Below are positions 18,209 to 26,056 of a stretch of DNA of 64,000 nucleotides, one piece after another. Where the stretch lies: the NCBI RefSeq assembly GCF_046054165.1, contig NZ_JBFNXK010000014.1:1-64000 (forward strand). The letters run 5' to 3'. Below the pieces are notes generated by a model. It saw nothing but the letters and a program-made list of their open reading frames with translations. It was not told the DNA's origin and made no database searches. The DNA comes from Celerinatantimonas sp046054165. GTDB taxonomy: Bacteria > Pseudomonadota > Gammaproteobacteria > Enterobacterales > Celerinatantimonadaceae. Numbering within the stretch: the first letter of the stretch is position 1; each line of letters opens with the position of its first letter. The position numbers and the translations under genes are program-made.

Positions 18209-19672
18209 TTGCCTATTCGGTCGATGCAATTTTGGCAGCTGCGTTCGTATAAATTATGGTTGATGTGCACGCTGTTATTTGTCGCGTTTTTTACAGTAAG
18301 CTGGTTGGCTTATCAGGTTGCGCATGATTCTTTAAATGAGCAAATTGAAGAGCAGTCACTGCCATTAACTAGTGATAATATTTATTCACAAATCCAACAG
18401 GATTTACTGCGACCTATCTTTATTGCATCTTTGATGTCTCATGATACTTTTGTTAAAGATTGGGCTTTGCAGCCTCATCATGATCAAGCTGCGATGGTAC
18501 GTTATCTTACTGCGATTCAACATCGTTTTGGAACGACATTAACTTTCTTTGTTTCCGATCGCAGTGGACGTTATTACGATTATCTGGGCAGTGATCGGAT
18601 CCTTCCATTGGAACAGCCGGAACATCAGTGGTATCAGCTGGCAAAGCATCTGCCTGAAAATCAAAGTTATCGAATTACCACCGGGATCGATCCGGAACGT
18701 CCCGGACACTTGGATATTTTTATCGATCATAAAGTTTACGATTATGAGAATCGGTTTCTAGGTATTATCGGGGTTGGTTTATCCGTTACCAAATTAAAAG
18801 AGTTAATTGAGCATTATCAGCAGCGTTATCAGCGTTATATTTATTTTGTGGATCGTCAGGGCAATGTTGTGCTTCATGGGGAACGCCATAATGACTTGGC
18901 ACCATTAAATTCCAGGGAGGGCATGAGGGCGCTGGCTCCGAAATTATTGAGTGAACCCAGTGGCTCCTATTCCTATCTTAAAAATGGGCTTCCCGTATAT
19001 TTGAATGCGCGTTTAATTCCTGAATTTGACTGGTATTTGATTGTTGAACAGCACGAGCATCATGCGATTAAGGATATCTCAAGAACCTTTATTATTAACA
19101 TATTCATTAGTATTGTAGTGACGATTATCTTTATGATTGTGCTGCGATTGACAATGGGAAAATATCAGCGCCAGTTGGAAAAAATGGCATCGACCGATAA
19201 GTTGACCGGTGTGATTAATCGGCAGATGTTACCGATCCTTTATAAACAGTTGATGGGATATCTAGCTCGGAGTAAAGCCCCGGTTTCATTACTGATTTTT
19301 GATATCGATTATTTTAAGTTGGTCAATGATCAATATGGGCATAATGCTGGTGATGATGTCTTAAAATGCGTAGCGCAACGTCTTGGTCGGCAAGTGCGTA
19401 AACAGGATATTATCTGTCGCTGGGGAGGCGAAGAATTCCTGGTATTATTAACGGATTGTACGTTGCAACATGCCAGTCAAATTGCAGACAATATGCGAGT
19501 GGCTATTCGAAGCCAACCGATTGTAACTGAGGATTCGGCTATTTCTATCACGTTGAGTGGTGGCGTCACGTTGATCCGTGATGAAGAACCATTGATCCAG
19601 GCCGTAAAGCGGGCTGATGAAGCACTGTATCAAGCCAAACAGAGTGGACGGGATCAGATTCGACAGAATTAG
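18209..19672 (+). CDS. Membrane-bound diguanylate cyclase with periplasmic Cache-like sensor
   Basis: The product has about 487 residues. TM1 at about 14-36 and TM2 at about 293-314 enclose a periplasmic region of about 250 residues resembling a double Cache sensor (FFVSDRSGRYYDY, LGIIGVGLSV, FVDRQGNVVLHG). The cytoplasmic GGDEF domain has GGEEF at 406-410 and an I-site RKQD at 397-400, five residues upstream, so it should make cyclic di-GMP with product inhibition. Start choice is uncertain: AAGGA at 18196-18200 favours TTG 18209, while ATG 18224 and TTG 18191 are alternatives. It is a single gene. Confidence 0.88.
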   Translation: MPIRSMQFWQLRSYKLWLMCTLLFVAFFTVSWLAYQVAHDSLNEQIEEQSLPLTSDNIYSQIQQDLLRPIFIASLMSHDTFVKDWALQPHHDQAAMVRYLTAIQHRFGTTLTFFVSDRSGRYYDYLGSDRILPLEQPEHQWYQLAKHLPENQSYRITTGIDPERPGHLDIFIDHKVYDYENRFLGIIGVGLSVTKLKELIEHYQQRYQRYIYFVDRQGNVVLHGERHNDLAPLNSREGMRALAPKLLSEPSGSYSYLKNGLPVYLNARLIPEFDWYLIVEQHEHHAIKDISRTFIINIFISIVVTIIFMIVLRLTMGKYQRQLEKMASTDKLTGVINRQMLPILYKQLMGYLARSKAPVSLLIFDIDYFKLVNDQYGHNAGDDVLKCVAQRLGRQVRKQDIICRWGGEEFLVLLTDCTLQHASQIADNMRVAIRSQPIVTEDSAISITLSGGVTLIRDEEPLIQAVKRADEALYQAKQSGRDQIRQN

Positions 19673-19828
19673 TTTAGCCTGCATTGAATCTAATATTGAT
19701 AAATAGTCCGTGGTTCATTTCTAGTGGGACAGGGCTTTCAACATCAAGGCGATGAGGCGATCTATTGCGGATGGCTTGGTTTAGCAATGACTCGGCGCTA
19801 TTCTTTTTTCATCGGTGCTTGTTTTGTA

Positions 19829-19854
19829 GGCGGAGCAACAATTGTTGCTCCGCC
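19829..19854. terminator. 26-base perfect palindrome between convergent genes
   Basis: GGCGGAGCAACA and TGTTGCTCCGCC flank a central AT, so all 26 bases are self-complementary. It lies between the convergent diguanylate cyclase and TPR genes, where a bidirectional terminator is expected. Neither side has a proper T run, so a different role (protein site or REP-like unit) is possible. Confidence 0.45.
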
Positions 19855-19909
19855 AAACTACATCAATTCCAATGGTTCAGATTTTTCTCGGGACTATGGG
19901 CCGGGAAGA

Positions 19910-21103
19910 TTATCGAATTTGCTGAATATAATTCATCCAAGATTGGCTGGATGACGCATATTGTTCTGATCGTTTGGCTTGTTTAAAAAATTGTTCCGCC
20001 TGAGTGTATTTTTGTAACTGGGTAGCGGCAATACCTTTTAAAAGATCGATTCGAGGGGACTGAACATGTCGTTCAGCCAGAGTGGCGTTCTGTAACAGCT
20101 CTTTCCAGCGTTGCTGGTTCGCCAGTAATGACAAGTATTGGTGATAATTTTGTCGGGTAGGTTCTAGCTGGCAAAGTTGTTGATAGCGGTCGATGGCTTG
20201 ATCAAATTGTCTGGCTTGGATCCAAAGTCCGGCTAACCAACGTACGTGGCTGATATTGGCTTTGACCACATGTTTATCAATTCCATCATCCAGAACCTGA
20301 GCGGCAAGATATGGAATTTTAGCCGTGTTGGCTAGTTGTGCGAGCAGCTGATAATGATCTGTACGATTAAATAGCCCTCGTTGCCATGCGAGTCGCATCG
20401 TTGCTAATGCCGCTTTAGATTGATGGTTTCGCATTTGCAGGGCGGCCAATTGCTGCCATTGCTGCATGGATTGAGGATCTAGTTCGACTAAATGGGATTG
20501 CCATTGGATAGCCTGTGGCCAAGAATGATTAGCAATAGCTAATGCGACCCCGAGATTATACCAATTTTGAGGTGGATTGTTGCGCATGCTGAAAGCTTGT
20601 CGCATGGCCGCCAATCCATCAGTCCAGTGTTTTAATTGATATTGACCAAAAGCTAATAATTGATAATGACGGGCTTTTTGTTGCTCCGGTGGCGCTTGTT
20701 TAAACCATTGTTGCAAGTGGATCACTCCCTGTTGCCAATGCTCAAGATTGAGATCCAGCTGAGCGAGCGTCAACAGTAATGATAGTTGCTGGGCTTCGGG
20801 TAAGACCTTGCCTTGATAGGCCTGATTAAAATAGGGATAGGCCTGCGAGTAGTGATCTTCTGCCAGCGCAATCCGCCCCAAAGCAAGTTGAGCCAACGCT
20901 TGAGGATAAGATGGACGATCATTAGAGCCTAAACGTTTTAAATAATCGTTTAGGTAGATTTTGGCCTGAGGGTAGAGTTGTTGTTCAATCAGTTTATCAG
21001 CCTGTTGTAGTTGTTGATAATCGTAGGCTGATAATTCAGCGGCCTGAAGGTTCAGGCTTATGAAGAGCCAAATGAGTGACAAAACCCATAAGATCCGTTG
21101 CAT
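19910..21103 (-). CDS. Periplasmic TPR-repeat protein of the TonB cluster
   Basis: The product has 397 residues with a signal peptide (1-22, cleavage near LQAAE). The rest is helical with several TPR-like units (YPQALAQLALGRIALAEDHYSQAYPYFNQAY, NWYNLGVALAIANHSWPQAIQW, KGIAATQLQKYTQAEQFFKQA). It is the last gene of the minus-strand operon DUF3450-ttpC-exbB-exbD-tonB-TPR, a known arrangement in marine gammaproteobacteria. It probably assists the TonB2-type complex in the periplasm; the exact role is not known. Confidence 0.82.
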   Translation of the reverse strand: MQRILWVLSLIWLFISLNLQAAELSAYDYQQLQQADKLIEQQLYPQAKIYLNDYLKRLGSNDRPSYPQALAQLALGRIALAEDHYSQAYPYFNQAYQGKVLPEAQQLSLLLTLAQLDLNLEHWQQGVIHLQQWFKQAPPEQQKARHYQLLAFGQYQLKHWTDGLAAMRQAFSMRNNPPQNWYNLGVALAIANHSWPQAIQWQSHLVELDPQSMQQWQQLAALQMRNHQSKAALATMRLAWQRGLFNRTDHYQLLAQLANTAKIPYLAAQVLDDGIDKHVVKANISHVRWLAGLWIQARQFDQAIDRYQQLCQLEPTRQNYHQYLSLLANQQRWKELLQNATLAERHVQSPRIDLLKGIAATQLQKYTQAEQFFKQAKRSEQYASSSQSWMNYIQQIR

Positions 21104-21106
21104 CGT

Positions 21107-21754
21107 TTATTTCTCCAACTTAAACGCTAAGGTCTGGCGAGCCTGAAAAGCAATGGCTTTTCCCTGAAACTGTTTCGGCTGGAATCGCCAGCCATAGACG
21201 GCTCGTTTCACGGCATTATCAAAAATATGTTCAGGATTCGCTTTAACAACCTGAATGCTCCCTGGCTTAACTCGACCATCCGGCAAAATTGTGAATTCGA
21301 TCGTAACATCCCCCTCGATTCGATGTCGAAGTGCTCGCTGCGGGTATTGCGGTGGGATCTGAGAGACCGCAACTGGGTTATCTTCAATAGCGCTCGACAC
21401 TTGAACATTCGTCAAACTTCCGACACTGGCACTGAGCTGAATGTCACTACTGCTGAGTTGTTGATTCAATGCTATATTGACGGCGTTAACCTGAGGGGTA
21501 TTCACCGGGTTACTCGTCCCTGCATTGACGGTGGGCAGGCTAGGCATCTGCGCCATTTTAGGCGGCGGTGGAGGGGGTTCTCGACGTTGCCGGGTCTGCA
21601 GGGACTGCGTACCATTATTGGTAAGTGTTAGATGAATCGCTTCGCTTCGCTCGGTGTCGGGATGACCGTTGACACCGATAAGTTGGCCTAGAAACAGGAA
21701 GAACGCGAGGCTTAAAGCCAATCCCGGAATTAAAAATAATACAGCTTGGCGCAT
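21107..21754 (-). CDS. tonB: TonB-family energy transducer (TonB2 type)
   Basis: The product has 215 residues. An N-terminal membrane anchor lies at about 4-26, followed by a short proline run (EPPPPPP at 59-65) and a C-terminal TonB domain (about 130-215) with YPQRALRHRIEGDVTIEF, RAVYGWRFQP and ARQTLAFKL. It carries energy from ExbB/ExbD to outer-membrane receptors. The start is set at ATG 21754, one base after the exbD stop. A longer frame would overlap exbD. The proline region is short, as in TonB2 proteins. Confidence 0.92.
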   Translation of the reverse strand: MRQAVLFLIPGLALSLAFFLFLGQLIGVNGHPDTERSEAIHLTLTNNGTQSLQTRQRREPPPPPPKMAQMPSLPTVNAGTSNPVNTPQVNAVNIALNQQLSSSDIQLSASVGSLTNVQVSSAIEDNPVAVSQIPPQYPQRALRHRIEGDVTIEFTILPDGRVKPGSIQVVKANPEHIFDNAVKRAVYGWRFQPKQFQGKAIAFQARQTLAFKLEK

Positions 21755-21755
21755 C

Positions 21756-22172
21756 TTAATTCGCCACCCCTTTCTGGGTTGCCACACTGTAAGTAATTCC
21801 AGCTTCCCGAATAATATCGATCACATCGATGAGGTGACCGGTTGACGTTTGGGTGTCAGCTTCGATCACGACGGCCAGTTTCGGATTCGTCGCTTTGAGT
21901 TGATTTAACGAAGCCGATAAGAGTCGTTTATCGATTTGCTGATGGTTGAGCCAAATATCGCCACTGGCAGAGATCCCAATCAATTGGGCGCTTTGGCTTT
22001 TGGCTGAACCGGTTTGGGCGACCGGGCGGTTTACTTCAATTCCCGATTCCTGCACAAATGAAGTCGATACAATGAAGAAAATTAACATGATAAAGACGAT
22101 GTCTAACATGGGGGTTAGATCAATCTGGGCTTCATCGGCATCTTGTTGCTGAAATAAACGGTTGCGTCTCAT
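21756..22172 (-). CDS. exbD: Biopolymer transport protein ExbD
   Basis: The product has 138 residues. A single N-terminal membrane segment at about 22-41 carries the conserved aspartate D24 (DLTPMLDIVFIMLIFF), needed for proton flow. A periplasmic ExbD/TolR domain follows (VVIEADTQTSTGHLIDVIDIIREAGI). It overlaps exbB by four bases (ATGA), indicating translational coupling. Confidence 0.94.
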   Translation of the reverse strand: MRRNRLFQQQDADEAQIDLTPMLDIVFIMLIFFIVSTSFVQESGIEVNRPVAQTGSAKSQSAQLIGISASGDIWLNHQQIDKRLLSASLNQLKATNPKLAVVIEADTQTSTGHLIDVIDIIREAGITYSVATQKGVAN

Positions 22173-22681
22173 GAATAATCACTCGCTCCTGTCTGCTGGC
22201 TGAGCATCTGTCGTTGGTGGATGCTCCAGCGCTGCAGATGGGTATATAAAATCAAAGCCATCACTGCGATAGCCATCCCTGCCATAGTTGGTAACGTCGC
22301 TTTGGCAATACCTCCGGCCATGAGTTGAGGATCGGCACCGTTATCAAGTGCCAGCGTGTCAAATACTTGGATCATCCCCGTGACCGTTCCCAATAAACCA
22401 ATGAGAGGGCAGAGGCTAATCAGTACCCGGATTAACGGGAGTTGTTGCTGAAGCTTTAAATCTAATTCACAGTAGGGCTTGAGCCAGCTCAGTGACTGGC
22501 GTTGCCCTTGGATCTGGTACAGAGTCTGTTGTTTCAGCTTTGGGTATAGCATGTTGCGAAACCAGTAACGCTCAAGCAAGAGTGTCATCAAAATGCAGCA
22601 TAGCCCTAAGAGGGTATAAAGGACCCAGCCTCCTGCATTTAAAAAGGCTGTCAGCGATACCCAATAATGACTAATTCCCAT
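22169..22681 (-). CDS. exbB: Biopolymer transport protein ExbB (MotA/TolQ/ExbB family)
   Basis: The product has 170 residues and three membrane segments (about 15-33, 80-105 and 125-145). The conserved family core includes LISLCPLIGLLGTVTGMI and AGGIAKATLPTMAGMAIAV. It forms the proton channel with ExbD. It is shorter than classic ExbB, as in TonB2 systems. It overlaps ttpC by 11 bases. Confidence 0.93.
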   Translation of the reverse strand: MGISHYWVSLTAFLNAGGWVLYTLLGLCCILMTLLLERYWFRNMLYPKLKQQTLYQIQGQRQSLSWLKPYCELDLKLQQQLPLIRVLISLCPLIGLLGTVTGMIQVFDTLALDNGADPQLMAGGIAKATLPTMAGMAIAVMALILYTHLQRWSIHQRQMLSQQTGASDYS

Positions 22682-23984
22682 ACTCTTCAGACTCTTGTTT
22701 GAGGCGGTCGGCCAATAGGGCTAGCGTCTGTTGCTGCAATATTTGACTGATTCGACGGGCTCGGGTTGTGAGTAAGTTATGTGCAAATAACAGAGGAATG
22801 GCTGCGATTAATCCCAGTACGGTTGTCATCAAAGCCTGAGATATACCACTGGCCATCATTTTAGGATCACCGGTTCCGAATAATGTAATGCTTTGGAAAG
22901 TGGCAATCATTCCGGTCACCGTTCCCAGTAACCCTAATAAAGGGGTGACCCCCGCAAATAATTTGACCAGTGTATGGCTCCGTTCCAGTCGCGGTAATTC
23001 TTGACTCACCGCTTCATCCACGAGTAGTTCCAATTCATCCAGTTGGTGCTGACCTGAAGGGATCCGTGATAACACCCGACCTAATGGATTATTTTCCCGC
23101 AGAGTCTCGGTTTTTAATTGTCGATTAACTTTTTGTTCCGTAAATATCAGGTCATGTAATCGATATAGGGCAATGAGTAAGCCTAAGCATCCTAAAGCGA
23201 TAATGACATATCCGATGACGCCCCCCTGCTGAACGCGTTGCCAAATTGAGGGGAGTTGGCCCGCTAGTTTTAATAATTGACCACGGGTTGGATCGATTAA
23301 AACTGAATGGGTTTTATCTTGAAGGTAATGGGTGGCGGATCCCGGCTGTTGACCCATGACCTGTAAAGATTGGTTGTCACTTTGCCAGTTCAGAAAATCG
23401 CCCTGCTGATTGAATAGTTCAAATTCACCAATACGAATCACCTGCTGGTGGCTGCTTTGGCCATGAGGCGTAATCACATCCCGTTTGAAATGGGTAATGG
23501 CACCAGCCCCCTGGAGTTGTTGGTGTAAAATAGTAGCAAGTGAGCGTAAATCTGCTGCGGAAGGAATTTGTTCCTGATGAACCCACTGAAAGGCCGATGC
23601 CGGTAGTGGTGTTTGGGCACTGACCAGCGATAGGTCGATGGCTTGTTGAAATTTTTGACCTTCGCCACGGAGTACATCAAATACCTGACCTAATTCGCCA
23701 CTACGCTGACGTAATGTTTCAGAAAGGGTCGTCAGTGTTTTTTCATTTTTGGCAAAGGTTGCTTTTAATTGCTGTTGATGTTTTTCTGCGGTTTGAAGCC
23801 GATTTTCACTTTGCTCTAATAATTGATGCTGGTGACGCTGGTCGGCTAGAAATGTAGCCTGACGTCTGGCATTGAGAGCCTGATCATGCTGACGAATTGA
23901 CGTCGCATTGTTCTGGATAGAAACCGGTGCGGATAAAACTTGAAAACTCGTCGCCATCAGGAGTGAAACAATGAACTTTTTCAT
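22671..23984 (-). CDS. ttpC: TtpC-like long ExbB protein of the TonB2 complex
   Basis: The product has 437 residues. A signal peptide (1-18) leads to a long periplasmic coiled-coil-rich region (about 25-250, many Q and L), then three membrane segments in a MotA/TolQ/ExbB domain (about 255-430). The core motif is LFAGVTPLLGLLGTVTGMI, with SGISQALMTTVLGLIAAIPLL. In Vibrio, TtpC is the extra component required for TonB2 iron transport. It overlaps its upstream neighbour by four bases, so translation is coupled. Confidence 0.9.
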   Translation of the reverse strand: MKKFIVSLLMATSFQVLSAPVSIQNNATSIRQHDQALNARRQATFLADQRHQHQLLEQSENRLQTAEKHQQQLKATFAKNEKTLTTLSETLRQRSGELGQVFDVLRGEGQKFQQAIDLSLVSAQTPLPASAFQWVHQEQIPSAADLRSLATILHQQLQGAGAITHFKRDVITPHGQSSHQQVIRIGEFELFNQQGDFLNWQSDNQSLQVMGQQPGSATHYLQDKTHSVLIDPTRGQLLKLAGQLPSIWQRVQQGGVIGYVIIALGCLGLLIALYRLHDLIFTEQKVNRQLKTETLRENNPLGRVLSRIPSGQHQLDELELLVDEAVSQELPRLERSHTLVKLFAGVTPLLGLLGTVTGMIATFQSITLFGTGDPKMMASGISQALMTTVLGLIAAIPLLFAHNLLTTRARRISQILQQQTLALLADRLKQESEEYGN

Positions 23985-24760
23985 GAACGGGGCTCCTGTG
24001 GCGCAGGTAACGGTAGATTGAGAAGTTGAGGTACTTTTTGTTTTTCAGCAACGGCAATTGCGGTGGTCAGCTGCCGATTTTGTGTATCTGTGAGTGTTTG
24101 CCAACTTTGAGAGGCCGGTTGCCAGAGAGCGCCACTTTGTCGGTCCAATGTTTGGTAATAGAAAGCGGTACGCCCCAAACGAAAATAACGGACTTGGGTT
24201 GTCCCTTGCGCTGTGGACAAAGTTCCTTGATAACTCCCAATACTGGAGGCGTAGTCAATTTCAACCTGATAAGCATCTAAAACCTGACGATACTTTTCGG
24301 CTAATGACACATCAGCCCGATCAATAATGCGTTGCAGTCGCGCGAGTCGTTGCTGACGTTCTTTGGCTAAAAAGGGTTGATCTTGAGCGACAAAGTCTTT
24401 GAGTTGCTGAAATAGGGTCACCAACATTGGAAGTGCGGTTTGCTCTGTTTCATCCAATGAGTCCAGTTGTTGATTAACCCGTTGCTGCTCCTGTTGCTGC
24501 GACACAATCATTTTTTCCAATTGCTGGTTATATGCTTCAACAAGGTCGGCTTGGCGCTGATTTTGTTGATAGTTGGCTAAGTCGCTTCGGGTGCGCTCGT
24601 CCAGCTTATCAATGGTGATCTGCGTTTGGACATCCTGTTGGTGGGCCTGCTCGACTTGTTGCTGACTCTGGGAGAGTTCGGCAGCATAACTGGCATTGAT
24701 CCCACTCAAGTAGCTAAAAATCGCGAGTGCGGTCATATTTTTAAAGAAAAATTTCAACAT
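23981..24760 (-). CDS. DUF3450 periplasmic protein of the TonB2 operon
   Basis: The product has about 259 residues from ATG 24760. It has a signal peptide (MLKFFFKN through SYAAE) and an extended coiled-coil region (about 25-160: QQQVEQAHQQ, QQEQQRVNQQLDSLDE). The C-terminal part has YQVEIDYASSIGSYQGTL and FRLGRTAFYYQTLD, typical of DUF3450. It is the first gene of the TonB operon. The start is uncertain; ATG 24769 and 24799 are also in frame. Function is unknown beyond its constant link to ttpC-exbB-exbD-tonB. Confidence 0.85.
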   Translation of the reverse strand: MLKFFFKNMTALAIFSYLSGINASYAAELSQSQQQVEQAHQQDVQTQITIDKLDERTRSDLANYQQNQRQADLVEAYNQQLEKMIVSQQQEQQRVNQQLDSLDETEQTALPMLVTLFQQLKDFVAQDQPFLAKERQQRLARLQRIIDRADVSLAEKYRQVLDAYQVEIDYASSIGSYQGTLSTAQGTTQVRYFRLGRTAFYYQTLDRQSGALWQPASQSWQTLTDTQNRQLTTAIAVAEKQKVPQLLNLPLPAPQEPRS

Positions 24761-24828
24761 AAGACACATCTTGGATTGACTTTTTGTAAATATGCACAAA
24801 ATAAAGGGATATTCTTACAACATACCCC

Positions 24829-24846
24829 TTCATTCAGTTGAATGAA
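24829..24846. promoter_or_regulatory. Inverted repeat upstream of the TonB operon
   Basis: TTCATTCA and TGAATGAA are perfect 8-base inverted arms around GT. It lies about 70 bases upstream of the DUF3450 gene and downstream of the Fur-like box. It may be an operator; no factor can be named. Confidence 0.35.
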
Positions 24847-24894
24847 AGTAGCCTATCATCTTAGCGATCTTTTTATATAAATCAATCCAAATAA

Positions 24895-24915
24895 AAATAA
24901 GAATTGTTATCGTTT
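24895..24915. promoter_or_regulatory. Fur-like box upstream of the TonB operon
   Basis: Read on the minus strand, this stretch begins AAACGATAACAATTCTTATT and ends in T. It matches the 21-base consensus AAATGATAAT-N-ATTATCATTT at about 17 of 21 positions. It lies 135 bases upstream of the first gene of the TonB operon, where iron-dependent Fur repression is expected. The remainder of the 24761-25150 spacer shows no gene. Confidence 0.55.
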
Positions 24916-25120
24916 AATAAATCGACGATGTTATATCTTATGGAAGAGATCGGTGATCAGTCCTAGGTTGTTTGGGGATCATTTGGATAAAAATGTTGGG
25001 ATTGGATGGGTGGTTATCCCCGTTTAGATAGGGACCTGTCGGTAGCGGATTTGTCCTGATTTTTAATATGGGTTCTTCAAGTGAAGTCGATGGGGCCGGA
25101 TATTTGTCTATGCGGAAATA

Positions 25121-25142
25121 ACCCGGCAATATGTTGCCGGGT
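25121..25142 (-). terminator. Hairpin terminator after xthA
   Basis: ACCCGGCAA and TTGCCGGGT form a perfect 9-bp stem with a 4-base loop, 9 bases beyond the xthA stop. On the minus strand only a short T-rich stretch (TATTT) follows, so termination may be moderate. Confidence 0.65.
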
Positions 25143-25150
25143 AGACGTGT

Positions 25151-25963
25151 TTACTCGGGAGTAAATTCAGTCCAGAGCGGTGCATGATCCGAAGGTTTTT
25201 CGATGCCTCGTAAAGGGTAATCAATATGGCTTTGTGAGGCTCGCTGCGCGAGTTTGGTAGTCGCTAAAATAGCATCGATTCGAAGGCCTCGGTTATCATC
25301 AAAGCCTCGACTACGGTAATCGAACCAACTAAATTGATCATTGATATCTGGATTTAATTGTCGATAAGTATCAACAAGTCCCCAATCCAGCAATTTTTGG
25401 AGCCATTCTCGTTCTTCTGGTAGGAAACTACATTTACCGGTTTTAAGCCAGCGTTTGGCATTGGCTTCCCCAATCCCGATGTCTAAATCTGTGGGTGAAA
25501 TATTGATATCTCCCAAAACGACAATCGCTTGGTCGGGGGAGTGTGATTCTTCTAAATAGCGTGTGAGATCGGCGTAAAATTTTTGTTTAGCCGGAAACTT
25601 AGTTTCATGGCTACGATTTTCTCCTTGCGGGAAATAACCGTTAAAAATTTTGATGGGCTGATTATTTTCGTCTTCAACGGTGGTAATGATCATCCGTCTC
25701 TGGGCATCTTCTTCATCCCAAGGCAGTCCTTTTTCAACAGCAATCGCAGGTCGTTTGGTTAACGTTGCAACACCGTGATGGGCTTTTTGTCCGTGGTAGT
25801 AAACGTGATATCCCAGCGCTTCTACCGCCTCTTTAGGGAAAACATCATCATGTACTTTAATTTCTTGTAGCCCGATCACATCGGGGTGATGTTTTTCAAT
25901 CAGAGCCGCTAATTGATGAAGTCTGGCCCGCAGGCCGTTGATATTGAAAGAGACAATTTTCAT
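25151..25963 (-). CDS. xthA: Exodeoxyribonuclease III
   Basis: The product has 270 residues and is nearly collinear with E. coli XthA. Catalytic segments include SFNINGLRAR, GLQEIKVHDD (metal-binding Glu), YFPQGENR, GDINISPTDLDIG, and SDHAPLW with the active-site Asp-His. It is an AP endonuclease and 3' exonuclease in base-excision repair. It is a single gene. Confidence 0.96.
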   Translation of the reverse strand: MKIVSFNINGLRARLHQLAALIEKHHPDVIGLQEIKVHDDVFPKEAVEALGYHVYYHGQKAHHGVATLTKRPAIAVEKGLPWDEEDAQRRMIITTVEDENNQPIKIFNGYFPQGENRSHETKFPAKQKFYADLTRYLEESHSPDQAIVVLGDINISPTDLDIGIGEANAKRWLKTGKCSFLPEEREWLQKLLDWGLVDTYRQLNPDINDQFSWFDYRSRGFDDNRGLRIDAILATTKLAQRASQSHIDYPLRGIEKPSDHAPLWTEFTPE

Positions 25964-26056
25964 AGCAAGTTTTATTTGAACGACGGTGACAAGATGTTAA
26001 CAAAATATCAATATTGCTGAAATCATTGTATACTTATTTTCGGATGATCCATCGAT

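Noticed and set aside
21227..21631. Open frame of 134 codons antisense to tonB
   Set aside because: It is opposite the conserved TonB domain and rich in arginine and cysteine without motifs, as shadow frames often are.
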